The notes under the pieces: generated by a model
The model's database searches: none
Told to the model about the DNA's origin: nothing
Seen by the model: the letters and a program-made list of their open reading frames with translations, nothing else
Translations under genes and position numbers: made by a program
Shown here: in pieces, positions 41,726 through 46,488 of the stretch
Layout: each line of letters begins with the position of its first letter
Numbering within the stretch: the first letter of the stretch is position 1
Origin: Myxococcales bacterium
GTDB taxonomy: Bacteria; UBA10199; 2-02-FULL-44-16; JAAZCA01
DNA: 46,488 nucleotides
Direction of reading: 5' to 3'
NCBI GenBank assembly: GCA_012513515.1
Contig: JAAZCA010000016.1
Location: 1-46,488 of the forward strand

Positions 41726-41754
41726 TAGACAAAGGCTCGGCCCTCTGTTATAGG
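41726..41754 (+). promoter_or_regulatory. Probable promoter of kinase-panBC operon, leaderless geometry
   Basis: TAGACA (41726-41731), 17 bases, TATAGG (41749-41754), then 6 bases and ATG. Transcription would begin at or next to the start codon. AGGG within the -10 region could otherwise serve as a weak ribosome site on a longer transcript. Confidence 0.5.
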
Positions 41755-41760
41755 GCGCGT

Positions 41761-42399
41761 ATGCCTGAGAAGGATGTGAAATATATCGCTGTTGACGGCC
41801 CCATAGGATCTGGCAAAACGACGCTGGCTAAGATGCTTGCAGAATCCCTCGGTGGGCATCTCTGTTTGGAACTTTCCGACAAAAACCCATTCCTCTCCGA
41901 CTTCTATAAGGACAGGAAGAAAAACGCCTTCAAAACACAGCTGTTCTTTCTCCTCTCGCGATACCAGCAGCAGATAGAGCTCAAGCAGCGCGATCTCTTT
42001 CAACAGACGATCCTTACGGATTACACCTTCGCGAAGGACTCGATATTTGCCGAGATAAATCTTTCCGAAGATGAGCTTGCTCTTTATAATACTATATTCG
42101 GTCTGCTCAAAGAAAGGTTGCCCAAACCCGAACTTGTGGTTTACCTGAGAGCGGACTCCAACGTGCTCTTGCAGAGAATAAGAAAACGCGGGATAGACTT
42201 TGAAAGATCGATCGACGAAAGTTATCTGGATAAACTCACCGAGGCCTATAATAGATACTTCGTAAACTACAACAACACCCCGCTTCTCGTGGTCGACACC
42301 ACGAATCAGAACTATATCGAAAACAGGGAGGATTTCGAGACGCTCAAAAAAGAAATCCTCGGACACAAGGGCGGAACCGTCCATCTCATCGCAAGGTAG
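41761..42399 (+). CDS. Deoxynucleoside kinase
   Basis: This is a dCK/dGK-family kinase for nucleoside salvage. The 212-residue protein has the P-loop GPIGSGKTT (residues 13-21), DYTFAKDSIFAEINLS, the VVYLRADSNVLLQRIRKRGI lid region and DESYLDKLTEAYNRYF. The usual ERS/DRS motif is DYT here, as in dAK/dGK-like relatives; base specificity cannot be told. It heads an operon with panB and panC, a known bacterial grouping with no proven functional link. Confidence 0.88.
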   Translation: MPEKDVKYIAVDGPIGSGKTTLAKMLAESLGGHLCLELSDKNPFLSDFYKDRKKNAFKTQLFFLLSRYQQQIELKQRDLFQQTILTDYTFAKDSIFAEINLSEDELALYNTIFGLLKERLPKPELVVYLRADSNVLLQRIRKRGIDFERSIDESYLDKLTEAYNRYFVNYNNTPLLVVDTTNQNYIENREDFETLKKEILGHKGGTVHLIAR

Positions 42400-42407
42400 C
42401 AAACAAA

Positions 42408-43217
42408 TTGAAGAAAACTATTCCACAGCTCGTAAAACGTTACAGGGGCGGCGAAAAACTGACTATGCTCACCGCATACGATGCCACCTTCGCCAAGATA
42501 CTGGATGAATCACAGATAGACATGATCCTCGTCGGCGATTCGCTGGGGATGGTCGTCCAGGGACATGAAACGACGATACCCGTCACGCTGGATGAAATAA
42601 TCTATCACACCAAATGCGTCAGCCGCGGAACCAAATCGGCGCTGGTAATAGCCGACCTTCCATTCATGAGCTACCAGGCATCCAGGACACAGGCCATGCT
42701 CGCAGCCGGTCGGATATTGAGAGAAGGAAACGCCGACGCGGTGAAACTAGAAGGTGGAATGGAAATGGTCGATACCGTCCGTCTGATGACGGCTGCGGGA
42801 ATACCGGTCATCGCACATATAGGGCTCAAGCCGCAAACGATCAGGATGATGGGGAACTACCGAATTCACGGAAAAAATAACGAGGAAGCGGAAGCCCTCC
42901 TTGCAGAAGCCTCAGCATTCGAAAATGCCGGCGCTTTCATGCTCCTGCTCGAAGGCGTCGCAACCGAAACAGCAGCCGATATCACCTCGCGCGTATCGAT
43001 TCCAACGATAGGAATCTCCTCCGGCCCTCACTGTTCGGGGCAAGTGCTTGTCATATACGATCTGCTGGGCTTTGACCCGTCATTCCATCCTAAATATCTG
43101 AAGGTCTATGCTGATGGAAAAAGTTTCATATCGGACGCCGTTACTAAGTACGCCTCCGAGGTCAAGACAGGGAAATTTCCATCCGAAGAACATAGCTTCG
43201 CCGCAAATAAAAAATAA
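42408..43217 (+). CDS. panB: 3-methyl-2-oxobutanoate hydroxymethyltransferase PanB
   Basis: PanB makes ketopantoate from 2-oxoisovalerate in pantothenate synthesis. The 269-residue protein has LTAYDATFAKILDES, LVGDSLGMVVQGHETTIPVTLDE, KLEGGMEMVDTVR, PVIAHIGLKPQ, LLLEGV and GISSGPHCSGQVLVIYDLLG. The start is TTG with AAGG 11 bases upstream, so initiation may be weak. It starts 8 bases after the kinase stop and 5 bases before panC. Confidence 0.96.
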   Translation: MKKTIPQLVKRYRGGEKLTMLTAYDATFAKILDESQIDMILVGDSLGMVVQGHETTIPVTLDEIIYHTKCVSRGTKSALVIADLPFMSYQASRTQAMLAAGRILREGNADAVKLEGGMEMVDTVRLMTAAGIPVIAHIGLKPQTIRMMGNYRIHGKNNEEAEALLAEASAFENAGAFMLLLEGVATETAADITSRVSIPTIGISSGPHCSGQVLVIYDLLGFDPSFHPKYLKVYADGKSFISDAVTKYASEVKTGKFPSEEHSFAANKK

Positions 43218-43222
43218 AACCC

Positions 43223-44062
43223 ATGAAAATAATCAAAACCGTAGAAGAGATGAAGGCGTGGTCCGCCTCGCGCCGCGCAGATGGAAAGAAGATATCATTC
43301 GTCCCGACGATGGGGGCGCTTCACCAGGGGCATCTTTCCCTTCTGAAAAAAGGCAAAGAGCTGGCGGACGATCTCGTCCTGTCGATATACGTAAACCCAG
43401 CACAGTTTGCGCCAACCGAGGATCTCTCCTCCTACCCAAGGGACTTGGATGGAGACCTCACAAAAGCCGAAACTTGTGGAGTAAGCGCAGTCTTTTTCCC
43501 CAGCGATGACACGATGTATCCGTGCGAATATCGAACGTACGTATCGGTAGAAAACCTTACCGAAAAACTATGCGGAATTTCCAGACCATCCCACTTCAGA
43601 GGGGTGACCACCGTAGTGGCAAAACTATTCAACATAGTCTCTCCAAACTTTGCCATCTTCGGTGAAAAAGACTACCAGCAGCTTATAGTCATAAAACGCA
43701 TGGTCGCGGACTTGAATATGAGTCTCGAAATAATAGCTTCCCCTATCGTAAGAGAAAGCGATGGCTTGGCGATGAGCTCCAGAAATGCCTATCTCACAAA
43801 GGAGGAAAGAACTGCTGCGCTCTCGATAAATGCCGGACTGAACAAAGCAAAAAAAGCTGCGATGGCAGGAGAAAAAAACTCTTCGAAGATCGTCGGAATA
43901 GTGGCGCAGGAAATAGAAAGCTCCGAGCTTGGCAAAATCGACTACATAAATCTCGTCGATGCAAAAAACCTAGATAATATCCCTTCCTGCGACCGTCCCG
44001 CCCGACTCTTAGTCGCTGCATTTTTTGGAAAGACCAGGTTGATAGATAATGTCTCGATCTAG
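43223..44062 (+). CDS. panC: Pantothenate synthetase PanC
   Basis: PanC joins pantoate and beta-alanine using ATP. The 279-residue protein shows FVPTMGALHQGHLSLLKKGK (HIGH-type motif), LSIYVNPAQFAPTEDLSSYPRDLDGDL, HFRGVTTVVAKLFNIVSPNFAIFGEKDYQQL, SDGLAMSSRNAYL and KIDYINLVDA. It directly follows panB. No aspartate decarboxylase (panD) is in the window. Confidence 0.97.
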   Translation: MKIIKTVEEMKAWSASRRADGKKISFVPTMGALHQGHLSLLKKGKELADDLVLSIYVNPAQFAPTEDLSSYPRDLDGDLTKAETCGVSAVFFPSDDTMYPCEYRTYVSVENLTEKLCGISRPSHFRGVTTVVAKLFNIVSPNFAIFGEKDYQQLIVIKRMVADLNMSLEIIASPIVRESDGLAMSSRNAYLTKEERTAALSINAGLNKAKKAAMAGEKNSSKIVGIVAQEIESSELGKIDYINLVDAKNLDNIPSCDRPARLLVAAFFGKTRLIDNVSI

Positions 44063-44120
44063 GGCCGAAATCCCGCCCGAGCGGTTGTATAACCCCCCCC
44101 TACAAATGAACAATTGCTCG

Positions 44121-44149
44121 TTGCCCCTGCATCATTCTTCTGCTAAATT
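44121..44149 (+). promoter_or_regulatory. Possible promoter
   Basis: TTGCCC (44121-44126), 17 bases, TAAATT (44144-44149), 44 bases before the amidohydrolase ATG, in the only non-coding gap between panC and that gene. Confidence 0.4.
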
Positions 44150-44193
44150 GAGCCGCATAAATAGAAAAATACATGAATCTGGAGCTATAACAT

Positions 44194-45468
44194 ATGGAAA
44201 TAATTAGCGCTTCTGTTGCTTTGCCTATGACGAGCGGGGCCCCAGTTTTGAAAAACGGAGCCGTCGCAATAGAGCTCGGAAAAATCTACGCATTCGGAAC
44301 CCTCGACGAAGTCAAATGGCAGTATCCGTCCGCCACCATAAAAAATTATGACGGATGCGTGCTGATGCCCGGGCTCGTAAACGCACACTGTCACCTAGAT
44401 CTGGTAAATTTTTACAACATCTCCGTGCCGCAGGACGACCCGCTAAATACAAGAGTTGATTTCATCGAGAGCCTTATTACCAGCATCGACTACAAGCAGG
44501 ATGCCGATTCAAAAGCCGTCATAGACGGGATTCAAAAGGGGATCTCAAGGCTAATCGAAACGGGGGTCACATGCGTAGGCGATATGACCCACTTCGAAGG
44601 CACCTTCAAGCTGCTGCGCGAGATGGGGCTGCGCGCGATAGTCTATCCCGAAATTCTTGCAGGCAGAGGGGAACACGCCCAGCAGCGCTTCGAAGTGGCC
44701 CTTGCGCTTCTGGAAAAATACACGGATGCGACGCACGACAGGATCAGAGTTGGCCTGGGTCCCTACGCACCATACCTGCTATCAAGAAACCTTCTAAAAA
44801 TCATAAGCCAGCATGCGAAGGAAAGTTCGATACCTCTCGTCATACACGCCGCCGAGTCATTCTCCGAGATGGAGTTTTTCTTTGATTCAGAAGGTCCTAT
44901 AGCGAATGAAGTTTTCCCAAGCCTTGGGTGGAAAGAGCTGCCTCCGGCGTTCAGGAAGACCCCGATATCTTTTCTATCCGAAATAGGGTTCTTCGATGCC
45001 CCCACGACCGTCATCGGAGCGCTCCACCTTTCCGACAGCGACCTCTCGCACATGGCCAGAAATCTGGTAAAGGTCGTCTACTGCCCAAGTTCAAACAGAA
45101 TCATGAAACACGGAAATTTCCCGTATGGAAAGTTGGCAGAGCACGGAATACCCGTAGGGATGGGAACCGACTGCTGGCAATCCAAACTTGGATTCAACAT
45201 GTGGCATGAGATGAGGACGGCCGTGGAATGCGCCTCCGATCCGCTTCCAACCTGCAAGGAAGCGCTGCAGATGGCCACCATAGGAAGCGCGCGCGCAATG
45301 GGACTCGACCACATAATCGGGACGCTCGAGCCGGGGAAAAAGGCCGACCTCATAGCCGTAGCGCTGCCCGATATTCCCTGCGACGATTCCATCTACGACA
45401 CGATGATAAAAAATATCGATCCGCAGCACGTAAAGCTGGTGCTTGTAGGCGGCAACGTCCTGAAGTGA
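44194..45468 (+). CDS. Amidohydrolase/aminohydrolase of the MtaD/SsnA/aminofutalosine deaminase type
   Basis: The 424-residue protein has the metal-dependent amidohydrolase architecture: MPGLVNAHCHLDL (HxH), VIHAAESFSEMEFF (His, Glu), GALHLSDSDLSHMAR (His), CPSSNRIMKHG and GIPVGMGTDCWQSK (Asp), then EPGKKADLIAVALPD. The HAAE/GTD pattern fits deaminases of 5'-methylthioadenosine, S-adenosylhomocysteine or aminofutalosine. The futalosine menaquinone pathway is one possibility; the substrate is not proven. GGAG lies 9 bases before the ATG. Confidence 0.82.
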   Translation: MEIISASVALPMTSGAPVLKNGAVAIELGKIYAFGTLDEVKWQYPSATIKNYDGCVLMPGLVNAHCHLDLVNFYNISVPQDDPLNTRVDFIESLITSIDYKQDADSKAVIDGIQKGISRLIETGVTCVGDMTHFEGTFKLLREMGLRAIVYPEILAGRGEHAQQRFEVALALLEKYTDATHDRIRVGLGPYAPYLLSRNLLKIISQHAKESSIPLVIHAAESFSEMEFFFDSEGPIANEVFPSLGWKELPPAFRKTPISFLSEIGFFDAPTTVIGALHLSDSDLSHMARNLVKVVYCPSSNRIMKHGNFPYGKLAEHGIPVGMGTDCWQSKLGFNMWHEMRTAVECASDPLPTCKEALQMATIGSARAMGLDHIIGTLEPGKKADLIAVALPDIPCDDSIYDTMIKNIDPQHVKLVLVGGNVLK

Positions 45469-45477
45469 GAATGGATC

Positions 45478-46110
45478 ATGAAAATTCTGAGCGGACTTAA
45501 GGAAATATTCAAAAAGTACATGCTGGCGGGAACCGCGGTGCTGGTCCCGCTAATCGCCACCTATCTCATACTGAAGCTCATCATCAACTCTTTCGATTCG
45601 ATGATGATGTCTTTTCTGCCAAGCAACTTGAGACCGCAAAGCATCTTCGGCGTGGACATCCCTGGATTCGGACTTGTCGCTACGATAGTCCTAATACTGA
45701 TCGTAGGAATCTTCACACGCCTGTACATAGGAAGATACATGGTGGTAATAGGCGACAGGATAATAGCCAAGATTCCACTCGGAAGAAGTATCTACAGCGG
45801 AATAAAAAAATTAATGGCAACCATTCTCGCCAACCATGAGGAGCGTTTCAAGAGCGTCGTGGCGGTAGAATATCCAAGGCGCGGATGCTGGGTGATAGGA
45901 TTTGTAACCAGCGACGCCTATAAGGAAACTAAAAAACTATCCCCGCAAGAGATGGTAAACGTATTCGTACCCACTACCCCCAACCCTACCTCGGGGTTCA
46001 TGATAATACTCCCAAAATCAGATGTGAAAACGATCGACATTGACATAGACGAGGCATTTAAACTGCTGATCAGCGGCGGGATCATAAACCAGCCGGAAAG
46101 TCAGGTTTGA
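45478..46110 (+). CDS. DUF502-family membrane protein
   Basis: The 210-residue protein has two membrane helices (YMLAGTAVLVPLIATYLILKLI; FGLVATIVLILIVGIFTRLYIGRY) followed by the family's cytosolic part: IPLGRSIYSGIKKLMATIL, VAVEYPRRGCWVIGFVTSD and VFVPTTPNPTSGFMIILP. Function is unknown in bacteria. It starts 9 bases after the amidohydrolase stop and probably shares its transcript. Confidence 0.88.
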   Translation: MKILSGLKEIFKKYMLAGTAVLVPLIATYLILKLIINSFDSMMMSFLPSNLRPQSIFGVDIPGFGLVATIVLILIVGIFTRLYIGRYMVVIGDRIIAKIPLGRSIYSGIKKLMATILANHEERFKSVVAVEYPRRGCWVIGFVTSDAYKETKKLSPQEMVNVFVPTTPNPTSGFMIILPKSDVKTIDIDIDEAFKLLISGGIINQPESQV

Positions 46111-46186
46111 CGGTAATCCAGTAAACCCATCCGACAAAAATTATTGAACTGTGGTTTACAGGGCCTCTTTCAGATATGGAGAAGAT

Positions 46187-46488
46187 ATGAAAAGCTTTTT
46201 AGATCTCGCCACAAACAGGAGGAGCGTCAGAAAATATAAAAGCGAGCCGGTGCCGGAAGAAGTTCTCATGAGAATTCTGACTGCGGGACAGATGGCGCCT
46301 TCCGGCAATAACTCGCAGCCGTGGCGTTTCATAATAGTAAACGATGCTAAGACAAAAGAAGAGCTCTTCAAGGTAGCTGGCAGGCAGGAATGGATACTTT
46401 CCGCCCCATTGACGATAGCAATAGTCGCCGATCTTAAAGCCAAACTTCCCCAAAACAGGATGGATGAGGAGATCTCCATCGACGACAA
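46187..46488 (+). CDS. Nitroreductase-family protein (truncated by window edge)
   Basis: The first 100 residues of an FMN-dependent nitroreductase are present: MKSFLDLATNRRSVRKYKSE carries the RRSxRxY flavin-phosphate motif, followed by ILTAGQMAPSGNNSQPWRFIIVND and APLTIAIVADLKAK. GGAGAAG lies 2 bases before the ATG. The frame is still open at the right edge, so the 3' half is outside the window. Confidence 0.88.
   Translation, partial: MKSFLDLATNRRSVRKYKSEPVPEEVLMRILTAGQMAPSGNNSQPWRFIIVNDAKTKEELFKVAGRQEWILSAPLTIAIVADLKAKLPQNRMDEEISIDD

Noticed and set aside
41725-42402. 225-codon minus-strand ORF antisense to the deoxynucleoside kinase
   Set aside because: It is a shadow of the kinase coding strand, which has clear P-loop and lid motifs; no ribosome site and no recognisable product.
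46111-46186. GTAAACC/GGTTTAC inverted repeat between the DUF502 and nitroreductase genes
   Set aside because: Only 7 bp with a spacer of over 20 bases and no T-run; too weak to call a terminator or operator.

Overview
The window looks like chromosomal DNA of a Gram-negative, diderm bacterium. It encodes the envelope lipoprotein Pal, the periplasmic protein CpoB and an LpoA-like lipoprotein. The mix of HrcA/CIRCE heat-shock control, a PhaR-type regulator, PilZ, CNNM/CorC and PanB/PanC beside a deoxynucleoside kinase recalls uncultivated deltaproteobacteria-like lineages. That placement is inference; no rRNA gene is present to test it.

Left edge to 8.3 kb: a type I-C CRISPR-Cas locus on the minus strand. 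In transcription order it holds cas3, cas5c, cas8c (with an internal cas11c), a BRO-N domain ORF, cas7, cas4, cas1, cas2, the leader and the leader-proximal repeat; the array continues off the left edge. Two features are odd. cas1 has no normal start codon where its conserved N-terminus begins: an ACG sits exactly where ATG is expected behind a good Shine-Dalgarno. A foreign-looking BRO-N gene fragment lies between cas8c and cas7.

8.3 to 19.1 kb: tightly packed minus-strand housekeeping genes. hrcA (behind a CIRCE operator) is followed by grpE, an LpoA-like lipoprotein, thiL, two CNNM/CBS transporters and larC, which runs into cas3 with no obvious terminator. Upstream of hrcA lie a beta-CASP RNase and hemW.

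19.3 to 27.0 kb: an island of lineage-specific genes. It contains a degenerate TrpE/PabB-like protein, a large Ser/Ala-rich putative lipoprotein, a membrane-anchored ClpA/B-like AAA+ protein with damaged Walker motifs, and a small basic membrane protein. The last two are each preceded by a copy of a 46-bp element that differs at only two positions and contains a sigma-28-like GCCGATAA box. This is the best candidate for an undescribed system.

27.1 to 33.0 kb: M29-like and M20-like peptidases, thiD, thiE and a Fis-type regulator (minus strand), divergent from a radical SAM protein. 33.0 to 38.2 kb: a secreted type I phosphodiesterase, small membrane proteins including an overlooked 41-codon ORF, a PhaR-type regulator and a secreted protein, then a convergent PilZ/pseudo-receiver pair. 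38.3 to 46.5 kb: pal, cpoB, tsaD, rsmA, a deoxynucleoside kinase, panB, panC, an amidohydrolase, a DUF502 protein and a truncated nitroreductase, all on the plus strand. No tRNA, rRNA or insertion sequence was recognised, and no gene-free stretch exceeds about 300 bases.
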